Assembly (NCBI GenBank): GCA_919901565.1
Contig: CAKKPE010000050.1
Span: 1 to 64,000 of the forward strand
DNA from: a bacterium
Lineage (GTDB): Bacteria; CG2-30-53-67
Length of the DNA: 64,000 nucleotides
Reading direction: 5' to 3'
The notes under the pieces were generated by a model, which was not told the DNA's origin, ran no database searches, and worked only from the letters and a program-made list of their open reading frames with translations. Position numbers and translations under genes: made by a program. Every line of letters starts with the position of its first letter. The stretch's first letter is position 1. Of this stretch, positions 38,449-48,118 are shown piece by piece.

Positions 38449-39390
38449 ATGAAACTCATATCTATTTCTATACTTACCGCTGTTTTTGCACTCTGTCCGG
38501 CCTTGTTAAGGGCAGATATGTTTTTGATAAATCCCGATATACGAACAGCTCAGCCGGTAGTGCCGGATGCAAATACAGCCTCGCAGATACCGCCGTCATG
38601 TACCTCACCGGACTATACCCTACCGCTCTGTTATCAGGTTCATGCTCCGAGCGGAGAGATGCAAATCCTCCTGACGCAGCGCAACGAGGCTGAAGAAAAA
38701 ATGATCGTGGAGCCGGTGCCTGCTGCAAACACGTATGTTCCTGATGAGAGTAAAAAGGAAACCCCGCAGATTCTTGACCCTCTTGCTCCCGTGAACAAGG
38801 TCATGTTCCATGTTAATGACAAGCTGTACTTTTGGGTACTCAAGCCGGTGGCTCAGGGATATTCCTTTGTTGTTCCCGAACTGGTGAGAACAGGCCTCGG
38901 CAATGCTTACGACAATCTCAAGTCGCCGGCCAGAATAGTGAACAATCTGCTGCAACTGAGGCTCAAACGGTCAGGGAATGAACTCATCAGGTTTCTTTTC
39001 AATTCCGTTGTAGGGATCTGTGGCCTTGGCGATGTTTCCAAGGGACTTCTCGGCATCGATAAACAGGAGGCTGATTTCGGCCAGACGCTGGGCCGTTACG
39101 GCGTGGGCCACGGTTTGTATCTCGTATTGCCCATACTCGGGCCTTCTTCAGTTCGTGACGGGGTCGGGCTTGCCGGAGATACGTTTATGTATCCCATGAC
39201 TTATGTGAGTATTCATTATCTGAACTTTTGGGAAGGTGCAGCGCTCTATACACACGAAAAGGTGAATGATACCTCATTCAGGATCGGAGATTATGAGGCT
39301 TTCAAGCAGGCGGCCATAGATCCTTATGTCTCCATGCGCGACGCCTTTGTCCAGTATCGGCAGAAAAAAGTTGAGGAAGCAAGGCGATAG
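38449..39390 (+). CDS. mlaA: Outer-membrane lipid-asymmetry protein MlaA (VacJ)
   Basis: 313 residues. The conserved MlaA domain covers roughly 105-300: DPLAPVNKVMFHVNDKLYFW, PARIVNNLLQLR, FGQTLGRYGVGHGLYLVLPI and GPSSVRDGVG. Unlike the enterobacterial protein, the signal sequence lacks a proper lipobox; the only nearby Cys is in FALCP, so a soluble or peripherally attached form, or another anchoring mode, is implied. About 80 extra residues precede the domain. Last gene of the operon. Confidence 0.92.
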   Translation: MKLISISILTAVFALCPALLRADMFLINPDIRTAQPVVPDANTASQIPPSCTSPDYTLPLCYQVHAPSGEMQILLTQRNEAEEKMIVEPVPAANTYVPDESKKETPQILDPLAPVNKVMFHVNDKLYFWVLKPVAQGYSFVVPELVRTGLGNAYDNLKSPARIVNNLLQLRLKRSGNELIRFLFNSVVGICGLGDVSKGLLGIDKQEADFGQTLGRYGVGHGLYLVLPILGPSSVRDGVGLAGDTFMYPMTYVSIHYLNFWEGAALYTHEKVNDTSFRIGDYEAFKQAAIDPYVSMRDAFVQYRQKKVEEARR

Positions 39391-39419
39391 TACATTGTAA
39401 ACTTAATTATTAATTCGCG

Positions 39420-40130
39420 CTATGTCTCAGAATAAAGGATCCGTCCGCAGTAGGAACAGGTGATGATGGAGTTGGCCTTGCGAACGTCGTTGTAGACCTG
39501 GGGAGGGAGGGTCATATGACACCCCTGGCAGGTTCTTTCTATGATCGGGACCAGTGCAGGGGGGCCCTTGTGCGCCAGGATCCTGTTATAATGGTTCAGT
39601 TGTTTCGGACTGATCTCGCGCGAGATGTCCTCTCTTTTCAATTTCAGCTCCTTGTTCTCGGCATTAAAATGGGTATTCGCATTTTCCATCTCCTGTTTTT
39701 TCTTGAGGAATGCCGCCTCTTCAACCTGGCACTGAGACGAGACCTCATCCCTTTCCTTCTGCAGTTCTTCGAGGGTCCCCATCCTGGCGAGGAGGTCCTG
39801 CTCCAGCCTGCTTTTCTCCTTCTGCATGGTCTCGATCTCTTTCTGGAGGGCGAAATATTCTTTTTGGGTGGTGATCAGGGGGAGCTTGTCCCTGGACTTC
39901 TGAATCTTGTCGTCATCCTCCTTGATGGATTGTTCGAGGCGGAGCATTTCACGGTGGATCTCGGAGATGCGGCTGATCAGCTCATCCCTCCTGGTTTCCA
40001 GTTGCGTGAGCGGGGCCTTTACTCCCCGAATATCCAGTTGCAGTCTTTTCATCATCTCTTCAACTTCCTGCAGACGGGTGTCAACTGTCTGAAGATGGAT
40101 AAGTCCGCTGATGTCTTCTTTGATGGTCAT
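39420..40130 (-). CDS. Coiled-coil protein with C4 zinc ribbon (CdsZ/DUF-type)
   Basis: 236 residues: a long antiparallel coiled coil (about 15-180) followed by a zinc ribbon with CQGCHMTLPP and CSYCGRILY. This matches the conserved family annotated as C4-type zinc-ribbon protein, often encoded near macromolecular-synthesis genes. Role uncertain; RNA or protein binding has been suggested for relatives. Last gene of the minus-strand block starting at rpsU, though separated from the tRNA by a terminator. Confidence 0.82.
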   Translation of the reverse strand: MTIKEDISGLIHLQTVDTRLQEVEEMMKRLQLDIRGVKAPLTQLETRRDELISRISEIHREMLRLEQSIKEDDDKIQKSRDKLPLITTQKEYFALQKEIETMQKEKSRLEQDLLARMGTLEELQKERDEVSSQCQVEEAAFLKKKQEMENANTHFNAENKELKLKREDISREISPKQLNHYNRILAHKGPPALVPIIERTCQGCHMTLPPQVYNDVRKANSIITCSYCGRILYSET

Positions 40131-40195
40131 GGTTTCACTCCTATCACAGTGCTCTCTTCCATTTCATGTATGAAAGTTACTGCATGATGGATGCC

Positions 40196-40230
40196 AAAAA
40201 AAATGCACTTTAGCAGTCTAAAGTGCATTT
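40196..40230 (-). terminator. Rho-independent terminator after the tRNA
   Basis: 12-bp perfect stem AAATGCACTTTA (40201-40212) with TAAAGTGCATTT (40219-40230), followed on the minus strand by eight T. Ends the rpoD/tRNA transcript. Confidence 0.88.
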
Positions 40231-40294
40231 CGTGTAAACCTGTGATATATCTCTGTTGAAAAGAAAAGCAAACTCATCCATGGGTCTCTGTAAA

Positions 40295-40371
40295 TGGTGG
40301 GCCCACCAGGATTCGAACCTGGGACCAACCGGTTATGAGCCGGTGGCTCTGACCAGCTGAGCTATAGGCCC
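40295..40371 (-). tRNA. tRNA with CAU anticodon, probably tRNA-Ile2
   Basis: 77 bases including encoded CCA. Cloverleaf: acceptor GGGCCTA pairs with TGGGCCC, D-arm AGCTCAGCTGGTCAGAGC, anticodon loop CTCATAA, T-arm CCAGGTTCGAATCCTGG. CAU can be Met or, after lysidine modification, Ile2. The acceptor stem has C4-G69 and C5-G68 and the loop A37-A38, which are TilS recognition features, favouring Ile2. Elongator Met remains possible. Confidence 0.9.
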
Positions 40372-40517
40372 TGCTGAATTTCCTGTGGGGTCTTCCGGCC
40401 ATATGCCATAAGCCTTCTTTACCGGGCAAGAAGCCCTATACTCCTGGAAAAAAAATACTTTATAAAATAATCGTTATGATGTCAAGAATATTTTATATGT
40501 TTCCCAAACCGGACGAA

Positions 40518-42392
40518 TTATGAGCCTTCAATGAAGGCCTTGAGTATCCTGCTCCTGGTCGGGTGCCTGAGTTTTCGAAGCGCCTTGGCCTCGATCTGGC
40601 GGATACGCTCACGCGTGACCTTGAATTCCTGCCCGACCTCTTCCAGGGTGTGGTCGGTGGCCTCCCCGATGCCGAAACGTTTCCGCAGGACCTTCTCTTC
40701 CCTGGGAGTCAGCGTCTGCAGGACCTTTCCTACGGTTTCCTGGAGATTAATTTTGACCACGGCCTCAGACGGGGACATGATCTTTTTGTCTTCGATGAAG
40801 TCGCCGAGATGGCTGTCTTCCTCCTCTCCGACAGGGGTTTCCAGGGATATGGGTTCCTTGGCTATCTTCAGTACCTTGCGGACCTTCTCAACCGGGAGGT
40901 CCATTTCCTTGGAGATCTCCTCGGGCGTGGGTTCTCTCCCCATTTCCTGGACCAGGAGCCTTGTGGTTCTGATCAGCTTGTTAATGGTCTCGATCATGTG
41001 CACCGGGATCCGGATGGTCCTGGCCTGGTCCGCAATGGCCCGGGTAATGGCCTGCCGGATCCACCAGGTGGCATAGGTGCTGAACTTGTACCCCCGGCGG
41101 TATTCAAATTTGTCCACGGCCTTCATGAGACCGATATTCCCTTCCTGGATCAGGTCCAGAAAGAGAAGGCCCCGGTTGGTATATTTCTTGGCAATGCTCA
41201 CAACCAGCCTCAGGTTGGCTTCAACCATTTCCGCCTTGGCGCTCTGGGCCTCGACTTCACCGGCCTTGAGTTTCTTGAGTGCCTTCTTGAAGTAATCGGA
41301 ATCCTGCTCAAATGTCCTTTCAATCAGGCGGATCTGTTTCAGCGCCCTCTTGAGTCTGAGTCCGGTGAGTCTGAGCCTCTCCGGCTTGACCCTCGCTGTT
41401 TTCTCGAGTTTCTTGCACCTTGGAGTTATACGCTTGGCGTTGACATAGGCCAGGATATCTTCGGAAGAGAGCCCGGCGGCTTTTTCGCAGTTCTTGAGTT
41501 CTTTCTGAAGGACATCGATCCGTTCCACGATGGTCTTGAGCCGAAGTGTGAAGCGTTCGATCTGGTCCGGATGGAAGTCGATCTGCTTCATCAATGAGAT
41601 CACCTTCTCCTTGGTTTCCTCGATCTCGCGCCTGTATTTCTCCAGGGTCTCTTTCTTCTTGATCCTTGGGTCCTGGATGCGGCCCTGGAGATAAATGATC
41701 TGATCGTTCAACTCCTGTATATCATCGATGAGCTTGAGGGTTTGTTCCCGGAGTTCATTGTCCGAGGTCCCGGATGAAAACTCCTCGCCGAAGTCCTCTT
41801 CGCTGCCGCAAACCACGTCCCGGATATAGGCCCTGCCCTTCCTGAGCCGTTTTCCCAGGGAAAGGACCATGCGAATTACAAAAGGAGAGTTCATGAGGAC
41901 TTCCGTGGTTTTTTTCTGGCCGGCCTCGATTCTTTTGGCAATCCTGACCTCTCCCTCCCGGTTCAGGAGAGGGATGGTCCCCATCTCTTTGAGATAAAGG
42001 CGCACAGGGTCGTCGGTTTTGCCGACCGCTCCCGGGGAGAGGTCGAGATGCAGGTGGCTCTCTTCAGTATCCTCGGGCTCTTCCATTCCGGCGTCCATGT
42101 CCATGTCCACGCCTTCTTCCTTGAAGTCCACCTCGAAGCCCTTGATCTCTTCTTCTTCCTGGTCCAGTTCGTGATCCAGGCTGATTTTGCCATGCACCTC
42201 CCCATCCTGGGTGGTCTCCATGATCTCTATATTCATGTTGTTGAGCATGATGATCAGCTCATCGATCTGTTCGGAATTCACCATATCTTCCGGAAGGGCA
42301 TCGTTCAGCTCATCATAGGTCAGAAAACCTTTTTCCTTGCCCAGGGTGATGAGCGATTTGACTTCAGGGCTTCGTCTGATTTTTTTTGTCAT
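40518..42392 (-). CDS. rpoD: Primary sigma factor RpoD (sigma-70)
   Basis: 624 residues. Region 1.1 (N-terminal 80), an acidic linker, region 1.2 ([16 protein letters not shown]), a large non-conserved insertion (about 180-360), region 2 ([35 protein letters not shown]), region 3 and region 4 ([20 protein letters not shown]). Start overlaps the dnaG stop (ATGA). Housekeeping sigma of the macromolecular-synthesis operon; consistent with the many TTGACA-17-TATAAT-like promoters in the window. Confidence 0.97.
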   Translation of the reverse strand: MTKKIRRSPEVKSLITLGKEKGFLTYDELNDALPEDMVNSEQIDELIIMLNNMNIEIMETTQDGEVHGKISLDHELDQEEEEIKGFEVDFKEEGVDMDMDAGMEEPEDTEESHLHLDLSPGAVGKTDDPVRLYLKEMGTIPLLNREGEVRIAKRIEAGQKKTTEVLMNSPFVIRMVLSLGKRLRKGRAYIRDVVCGSEEDFGEEFSSGTSDNELREQTLKLIDDIQELNDQIIYLQGRIQDPRIKKKETLEKYRREIEETKEKVISLMKQIDFHPDQIERFTLRLKTIVERIDVLQKELKNCEKAAGLSSEDILAYVNAKRITPRCKKLEKTARVKPERLRLTGLRLKRALKQIRLIERTFEQDSDYFKKALKKLKAGEVEAQSAKAEMVEANLRLVVSIAKKYTNRGLLFLDLIQEGNIGLMKAVDKFEYRRGYKFSTYATWWIRQAITRAIADQARTIRIPVHMIETINKLIRTTRLLVQEMGREPTPEEISKEMDLPVEKVRKVLKIAKEPISLETPVGEEEDSHLGDFIEDKKIMSPSEAVVKINLQETVGKVLQTLTPREEKVLRKRFGIGEATDHTLEEVGQEFKVTRERIRQIEAKALRKLRHPTRSRILKAFIEGS

Positions 42393-44203
42393 TCTCTTAC
42401 GTTCCTCCGTTCAGAACCGAGTTTCTGCTGGAGCGTCTCAACCTCCAGCGAAATGTTGTATATTTCTCTTGCAAGCTGCGTGGCGTCCTGGTCTCTTCCT
42501 TGTTTTTCGGCAGTTTCAGCCTCTTGCTGAAGTGTTTTTTTCGTTCTCTTGAGATATTCCTGCCGGACCCTGTCGATCAGGCCATGCAGGTCTATGGGCT
42601 CATGATCCTTTATGAAAAATCCCGAGAGCACTCCCGCAAGGGAATCGTCATCATCCGGAATCAGAGATCTGATTGCATCGGTGCCGGGTTTGCCACCGGG
42701 ATAATCAAATATCCGCTGTACCACGGACCGAAGTCCGGGACTGCTGAAATAGCCCGGTTCGATACGCTCCTTGACCTGCTGGACCAGGTCAGGGTGATTG
42801 ATCATGAGGCCCACCATGGCCCCTTCCCAGACCGGGGTCCCTTTTACTACGGGGGCTGTCCCTTGCCTGCTTAACGGATCCTCCCTGCCCCAAGGTTTTG
42901 CGGCATTGGACCGGATGGTGGCCTTCATGGTCCTTGGGTCTATCCCCACGAGAGAGGCGACCTGATTCGTATAGAGTTCCTGCTCGATCGGGTTGGGGAT
43001 CATGGCAAGAAGAGGGATCAGCCGTTCGGCAATCGCCACCTTCTCGTCCAGGGTCTGTTGCGGCATCTCCTGAATGGCATGTTCAATCATGAAGTCCATG
43101 ATCGGTTTGGCCTCGGCCATCCTGTCCGAGAATCCCTTTTTGCCGTATTTTCCAAGAAAACTGTCCGGGTCCTCACCCTGGGCAAGGGTGACCACCTTGA
43201 TTTTCATCCCCTCTGGTACACAGATGTCAAAAGAGCGTTTGGCGGCCTTGATCCCGGCCTCGTCCGAGTCGAAAAACAGGGCCAGGTTCCGGGTATACCG
43301 CTGGAGTTTGCGGACATGCGCTCTGGTCAGGGCGGTCCCGAGTGTGGCAGCAATGTTCCTGATGCCGTTCTGGAAGGTTGTGATCACGTCCATATACCCT
43401 TCGACCAGGATGGCGTACTCCTGTTTGCGGATCGCCTCATACGATAGGTTCAGCCCGTACAGGCTGGCCCCCTTGTCAAAGACCGGCGTCTCCGGAGAAT
43501 TGAGGTACTTGGGAGTGGAATCGTCAAGGACCCGGCCCCCAAAACCAAGAACCCTTCCGTAGATGTCCACGATGGGGAACATAATCCGGTTGCGGAACCG
43601 GTCATAGCAGCCGTCTCCGCTTTTCTTTTTCAGGGCCAATCCGGCCAGTTCTATCTCCTTTTCATTGAAACCGAGTCCCTTGAGGTGAAGGGTCAGGGCA
43701 TCCCAGGAGTCCGGTGCATACCCGATCCGGAAGACCGAGATGGTCTCATCGGTGACGCCACGGTCATTGAGGTAGGACTGGGCGGTGCTGGTTTTCTTTC
43801 CGGCCTCGGAAAAGAACGATGCGGCCGCCTCATTGATCTCAAAGATTTGGTCCTTTGTTTTTTTCTGGGCCAGGTCTTCGGGGGTCCGCTCGATCTCGGG
43901 AACAGGCCTGCCGCAGCGTTCAGCCAGGGCGCGGACCGAATCCGGAAACCCCATGTGCTCATGTTTCATCAGGAAGTGGAAGACGTTCCCCCCTTCACCG
44001 CAGCCGAAACAGTGAAAGATCTGCTTGGACGGGTTGACCATAAAAGATGGTGTTTTCTCCGAGTGGAATGGACAGAGACCTTTATAATGGCTCCCCGATT
44101 TTTTAAGGGAGACATAATTGGAGATCACATCCACGATGTCACTCTCTTCCCTGACCGTATTGATAAATTCCTCCGGGAAAAACATAGCCTTGACCGCTTT
44201 CAT
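42389..44203 (-). CDS. dnaG: DNA primase
   Basis: 604 residues. CHC2 zinc ribbon near residue 40 ([22 protein letters not shown]), then the catalytic core and Toprim motif ([21 protein letters not shown]), and a C-terminal helicase-binding domain that would contact DnaB. Overlaps mutS2 upstream and rpoD downstream by four bases each, so all three are translationally coupled. Confidence 0.96.
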   Translation of the reverse strand: MKAVKAMFFPEEFINTVREESDIVDVISNYVSLKKSGSHYKGLCPFHSEKTPSFMVNPSKQIFHCFGCGEGGNVFHFLMKHEHMGFPDSVRALAERCGRPVPEIERTPEDLAQKKTKDQIFEINEAAASFFSEAGKKTSTAQSYLNDRGVTDETISVFRIGYAPDSWDALTLHLKGLGFNEKEIELAGLALKKKSGDGCYDRFRNRIMFPIVDIYGRVLGFGGRVLDDSTPKYLNSPETPVFDKGASLYGLNLSYEAIRKQEYAILVEGYMDVITTFQNGIRNIAATLGTALTRAHVRKLQRYTRNLALFFDSDEAGIKAAKRSFDICVPEGMKIKVVTLAQGEDPDSFLGKYGKKGFSDRMAEAKPIMDFMIEHAIQEMPQQTLDEKVAIAERLIPLLAMIPNPIEQELYTNQVASLVGIDPRTMKATIRSNAAKPWGREDPLSRQGTAPVVKGTPVWEGAMVGLMINHPDLVQQVKERIEPGYFSSPGLRSVVQRIFDYPGGKPGTDAIRSLIPDDDDSLAGVLSGFFIKDHEPIDLHGLIDRVRQEYLKRTKKTLQQEAETAEKQGRDQDATQLAREIYNISLEVETLQQKLGSERRNVRE

Positions 44204-46542
44204 GAAACCAGTTCCACCAGGGTAACGCCCGGGCCGCCCTCTTCCATATGCCCGGACCTGAAATCGGCCACGAACGGATGCGCCCTCAAGGTCTTCGCGA
44301 TAGCGTCCCGAAGGGCCCCGGTCCCGATTCCATGGATGATCTTGACCGTGCGCAGGTTCCCAAGGTGAGCGTGATCCAGGTATCTCCCGGTCTTTTCCAC
44401 GGCCTCTTCCACCCTGAGGCCGATAAGGTTAATGCTGGGACAAACCTCCTCCCGGGAGAACGCCTCCGCCTCCATGGTTACCACGGGCCGCTCTTTGGGA
44501 CGGCCTTGCGATACATGCTGAAGCTGATGAACCGAAACCTGTACCCGGAGGCCGTTGCAGAAGACCTGGACCCGTTTTTTCTTGTCCGGGCCGCTTACGA
44601 CCATTCCTTTTTTGCCGGTCCCCATGATTTCAACTTCAAGTCCGGGCTGAATACGCTCCAGGTCCACCGGCTCAGAGGGGGAGAGAAGCGGATTCGCCGG
44701 TTTCAGTTCCTGATCGATCTTTTTTACTTCTTCCTCAAAACGCATACGGTTTCCCTGCTCTGCAATTTTTAACAGCCTTCTCGACCTCACCTTGGCCCGG
44801 TCGGCCATGGACATGGTTTCATTCAGGACCTGATAGGCCTGTTTGAGTGTCTTTTCTTTCTCTTTGGCCATGGCAGACAGCGCCCTTTGCATCTCTTCCT
44901 TGTTCCTCTCCAGTTCATGCCGGACCGTCTCGTTGTCCCGGATCTTCTGTTCCAGCTCTTCGATCAGATGGGTCGTGCTCCTGTCGAGGTCGGGAATATT
45001 CTCCCTGGCCCGGTCCAGGACCTCCCTGGGCATCCCGATCCTTTCGGATATCTCAAAGGCGTGACTGGTTCCCAGGTGGCCGTACCTGAGCGTATAGGCC
45101 GGGCGCAGCAGTTCCGTGTCATAAGCCACCGAGGCATTCATCATTCCCCGGGTTGTGTAGGCAAATTGTTTGATCTCCTCGTAATGCGTGGTGGCCGCTG
45201 TCAGTGCCCCCTTGAGAGAAAGCGCTTCAAGGATGGCGATGCCGAGAGCGGCCCCTTCTCTTGGGTCAGTCCCGGTCCCCAGTTCATCGAGCACAACAAG
45301 GGATTCAGGGCCGGCGTGCTCAAGAATCCGGACGATATTCCGGATATGAGACGAAAAGGTGCTCATCTCCTCCTGAATGCTCTGTTCATCTCCGATGTCC
45401 GCAAATACATCCCTGAAAATCCCCATGGAACTCCCTTCTGCGGCAGGGATGGGGATCCCGGCCTGGGCCATGAGGACCAGAAGCCCCAGGGTTTTCAGGG
45501 CAACGGTTTTTCCGCCCATGTTGGGGCCTGTGATCATGAGTGTCCTGTATGATTCTCCTACCTCAAGGTCAATAGGCACGATCTCTTTTCCAGCCCCCGG
45601 TTTCTTTTCCAGAAGGAGCGGGTGCCGGGCCCCCTTGAGCTCAATCTTTTTCTCCGAAAGAATCCGGGGGATCACCGCCCGGTAGTCCTCGGCAAAGAGC
45701 GCTTTGGAGAGATGGAGATCCACGTGCGCCAGGACCGAAACATCCTGCCGGAGCGACTCCTCCGATGCGCGTACCAGATCACTGATCTCCAACAGGATCC
45801 GGTGGATCTCTTTGGACTCCTCGGAAGCAAGGCATGAGAGATGGTTGTTCATCTTCACGGTTTCCGAGGGTTCCACAAAGACGGTCATTCCGCTGGCAGA
45901 CTGGTCATGAATGATCCCCTGTATCTTTGATGAGAAGTCCGGTCTGAGAGGAATCACATACCGGTTGTTCCGCACGGTAACCAGCCTCTCCTGGACAACG
46001 GTTTTCAGCCTTTCCGAACTGAGGATCGCATCCAGCCTTTGTTTGATCGCCTCCTTCTGCTCACGGATCCGGCGCCGGATGCCCGCCAGATCATCGCTGG
46101 CTGAATCCCTGACTTCTCCGTTTTCGTCAATGCACTTTTCTATGGCCTCCACAAGTTCGAACAGCGGCTCGATCCGTCCGATCTCCGCCTGAAGAAGAGG
46201 GAAAGCGCCGCACTCTTTCTTCATGAACCGCTTGAGTCCCTGGGCGGCCCGGAGTACATTCCATACGGAAATCAGGGCCCCTGGCTGAAGCAGGGATCCT
46301 TGTATATGGACCTCTTTTAAAAAGGGGCGGATATCGGATACTCGCTGAAGGGACGGTCTGCCCCGCTCCTTAACCAGAGACTTCATTTCAGCAGCGCAAT
46401 TGAGGAGGTACTCGATCTGAACAGGATCATGTTGTATCGTCAGGCTGTCAATCTCGGACTGGCCAAGAGGGGATTGAGCATATCGTTTTAGAATATCCTG
46501 CACCCGGTTAAATTCCAGGATCCGAATGGTCTGTGTGTCCAT
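44200..46542 (-). CDS. mutS2: Endonuclease MutS2
   Basis: 780 residues. MutS-like core with Walker A GPNMGGKT near residue 335 and STFSSHIRNI, then a coiled-coil linker and the C-terminal Smr nuclease domain (IIHGIGTGALRDAI). The N-terminal mismatch-recognition domain of MutS is absent, as expected. Known relatives suppress recombination or rescue collided ribosomes. It is inserted between yqeY and dnaG of the classic operon, an order also known from Geobacter-like bacteria. Confidence 0.95.
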   Translation of the reverse strand: MDTQTIRILEFNRVQDILKRYAQSPLGQSEIDSLTIQHDPVQIEYLLNCAAEMKSLVKERGRPSLQRVSDIRPFLKEVHIQGSLLQPGALISVWNVLRAAQGLKRFMKKECGAFPLLQAEIGRIEPLFELVEAIEKCIDENGEVRDSASDDLAGIRRRIREQKEAIKQRLDAILSSERLKTVVQERLVTVRNNRYVIPLRPDFSSKIQGIIHDQSASGMTVFVEPSETVKMNNHLSCLASEESKEIHRILLEISDLVRASEESLRQDVSVLAHVDLHLSKALFAEDYRAVIPRILSEKKIELKGARHPLLLEKKPGAGKEIVPIDLEVGESYRTLMITGPNMGGKTVALKTLGLLVLMAQAGIPIPAAEGSSMGIFRDVFADIGDEQSIQEEMSTFSSHIRNIVRILEHAGPESLVVLDELGTGTDPREGAALGIAILEALSLKGALTAATTHYEEIKQFAYTTRGMMNASVAYDTELLRPAYTLRYGHLGTSHAFEISERIGMPREVLDRARENIPDLDRSTTHLIEELEQKIRDNETVRHELERNKEEMQRALSAMAKEKEKTLKQAYQVLNETMSMADRAKVRSRRLLKIAEQGNRMRFEEEVKKIDQELKPANPLLSPSEPVDLERIQPGLEVEIMGTGKKGMVVSGPDKKKRVQVFCNGLRVQVSVHQLQHVSQGRPKERPVVTMEAEAFSREEVCPSINLIGLRVEEAVEKTGRYLDHAHLGNLRTVKIIHGIGTGALRDAIAKTLRAHPFVADFRSGHMEEGGPGVTLVELVS

Positions 46543-46671
46543 GTGAGAGATCCCGGCCCCTTGGCTTAATCATTATCGAAGGAGGCGCAGCCTATACCCC
46601 ATATATCAGGCCCCAACCCGGCCTTTACAGAATTTGCTCCGCGATGCGGGATGGGTGTAACAGGGTTTAAG

Positions 46672-46699
46672 AAAAAAAGGGCCTTATCCGGCCCTTTTT
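46672..46699 (-). terminator. Rho-independent terminator after yqeY
   Basis: AAAGGGCC (46676-46683) pairs with GGCCCTTT (46690-46697), with a T run on the minus strand. It begins right after the yqeY stop, so mutS2-dnaG-rpoD probably needs read-through or its own promoter. Confidence 0.85.
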
Positions 46700-47142
46700 C
46701 AGGATAAACCTTCCTGTACCAGCTTCTGTACCAGTTTACCATCGGCTCTTCCGGCGACCTCTGCCATGACTTTCTTCATCACAGCGCCCATGTCATTCAA
46801 CGAGGAAGCACCGGCTTCTGTTATGGCCTTGTTGACGATATCTCTCAGTTCCTCGGTGGAAAACGGGCTTGGCAGGTATTCGAGAACAAAACCAAGCTCT
46901 TTGCTCTCTTTCCGAACCAGATCCTCCCTCCTTCCGAGCTGAAACTGCGAGATGGACTCCTTGTGCCTCTTGGCTGTTTTTGAGAGGAGGGAGACCACGT
47001 CGTTTTCCTGCAATGGACCTCCTGCCTTGATTTCCTGGTTCTTTATTTCGGACAGGATCATCCGGATAACTGAAAGCCTCTCTTTGTCGCCTGTTTTCAT
47101 TGCAGACTTCATGTCTGCTTCCAGTCTCGCCTTGAGGCCCAT
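46699..47142 (-). CDS. yqeY: GatB/YqeY-domain protein
   Basis: 147 residues, full-length stand-alone YqeY domain, related to the C-terminal tRNA-binding tail of GatB. Motifs: MKTGDKERLSVIRMILSEIK near the start and MGAVMKKVMAEVAGRADGK at the end. 16 bp after rpsU, ribosome site AAAAGGAGATGG. Role in vivo unclear, possibly tRNA-linked. Confidence 0.93.
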   Translation of the reverse strand: MGLKARLEADMKSAMKTGDKERLSVIRMILSEIKNQEIKAGGPLQENDVVSLLSKTAKRHKESISQFQLGRREDLVRKESKELGFVLEYLPSPFSTEELRDIVNKAITEAGASSLNDMGAVMKKVMAEVAGRADGKLVQKLVQEGLS

Positions 47143-47158
47143 CCATCTCCTTTTCTAT

Positions 47159-47356
47159 TTATTTTTCTGTGTATTTCTGGATCTTCAGCGCCTTTTTCTG
47201 GGCTGCGATGGTTTTCCTCTTTTTCTTAATGGAGGGCTTTTCATAATGTTCGCGCTTGCGGATCTCAGACAAAAGCCCTGACTTTTCACACAGTTTCTTG
47301 AACCGCCTCAGCGCTCCTTCAAAGGATTCGCCTTCTCTGATTTTGATGCCAAGCAT
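47159..47356 (-). CDS. rpsU: 30S ribosomal protein bS21
   Basis: 65 residues, strongly basic: [20 protein letters not shown], then the Lys/Arg-rich tail. ATG at 47356 with GGAGGG ahead. First gene of the macromolecular synthesis region, driven by a near-consensus promoter. Confidence 0.96.
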   Translation of the reverse strand: MLGIKIREGESFEGALRRFKKLCEKSGLLSEIRKREHYEKPSIKKKRKTIAAQKKALKIQKYTEK

Positions 47357-47407
47357 GCATTTTCCCCTCCCTCCATCGTAGAATAAGTTTAAAAAAACTA
47401 AATGTTA

Positions 47408-47436
47408 ACTATAATTAAACATTACATTTTTGTCAA
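47408..47436 (-). promoter_or_regulatory. rpsU promoter
   Basis: Minus strand TTGACA (47436-47431) and TATAGT (47413-47408), spacer 17 bp, in an AT-rich region about 50 bp before rpsU. Confidence 0.8.
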
Positions 47437-47501
47437 GCTTGTTTTTATATAAATCTGTATTAAAAAGAGGTATTCTTTCTTGAGGAAAAGCACAAAATAT
47501 C

Positions 47502-47530
47502 TTGACTTTATCAATAGAGTACAATATATA
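47502..47530 (+). promoter_or_regulatory. Promoter of the Rrf2 regulator-cysK unit
   Basis: TTGACT (47502-47507) and TATATA (47525-47530), spacer 17, 32 bp before the Rrf2 ATG. Rrf2 proteins commonly bind such AT-rich promoter DNA themselves; no clean palindrome is evident. Confidence 0.65.
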
Positions 47531-47561
47531 TCCGAAACACTATTTATTTGGTAAAGAACTT

Positions 47562-48023
47562 ATGAAACTTTCAAATCGAAGCCAGTATGGCGTCCGGGCA
47601 CTCTTTGATGTGGCCTATTTTTCCGAAGGGAGAAGGGTGCAGATCCATGCGATTTCCAGAAGGCAGGGAATTTCGAGGCGGTTCCTGGAGCAGATCTTTT
47701 ATTCACTGAAAAAGGCAGGGCTTGTCGAGAGTAAGCGCGGGCCTAAAGGGGGGTATTTACTTACCCGTCCCCCCGGTGAGATCACGATCGGGAAAATCAT
47801 CCGGGTTCTTGAAGGCCCGATTGAGCCGGTCCCCTGCAAAACCATGGAGCAGGATGGTTCTGCCTGCAAGTATATGGAAAAGTGTGTTACCCGGATGGTC
47901 TGGGATGAAGCAGGCATGATGATCAGCCGGTATTTTGATTCCATCACGATTCAGGATCTCTGCCTCCGGGCAGATCAAATGGGATTGGAAAAGGAAGAAA
48001 AAATGATGATGTATAACATATGA
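47562..48023 (+). CDS. Rrf2-family transcriptional regulator (IscR/CymR-like)
   Basis: 153 residues from the ATG at 47562 (MKLSNRSQYGVRALFDVAYF, the invariant Rrf2 opening). Winged helix with RRFLEQIFYSLKKAGLVESK and RGPKGGYLL. Three cysteines at PCKTMEQDGSACKYMEKC (spacing 10 and 5) fit an iron-sulfur cluster, as in IscR and NsrR, whereas CymR lacks it. Adjacent to cysK, so control of cysteine or Fe-S supply is likely. Confidence 0.87.
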   Translation: MKLSNRSQYGVRALFDVAYFSEGRRVQIHAISRRQGISRRFLEQIFYSLKKAGLVESKRGPKGGYLLTRPPGEITIGKIIRVLEGPIEPVPCKTMEQDGSACKYMEKCVTRMVWDEAGMMISRYFDSITIQDLCLRADQMGLEKEEKMMMYNI

Positions 48024-48118
48024 GGGAATAATCGGCATCGTGGAGAAGAAAGAGTGGTTCCGGATGCAGCAGCGGATATAGTTGGTCAACCGGATTAACC
48101 AGTTTAGACGGAGGAACA

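Noticed and set aside
40563-41597. 344-codon plus-strand frame opposite rpoD
   Set aside because: Shadow of rpoD codons; composition is His/Gly/Leu-rich as expected for an antisense frame.
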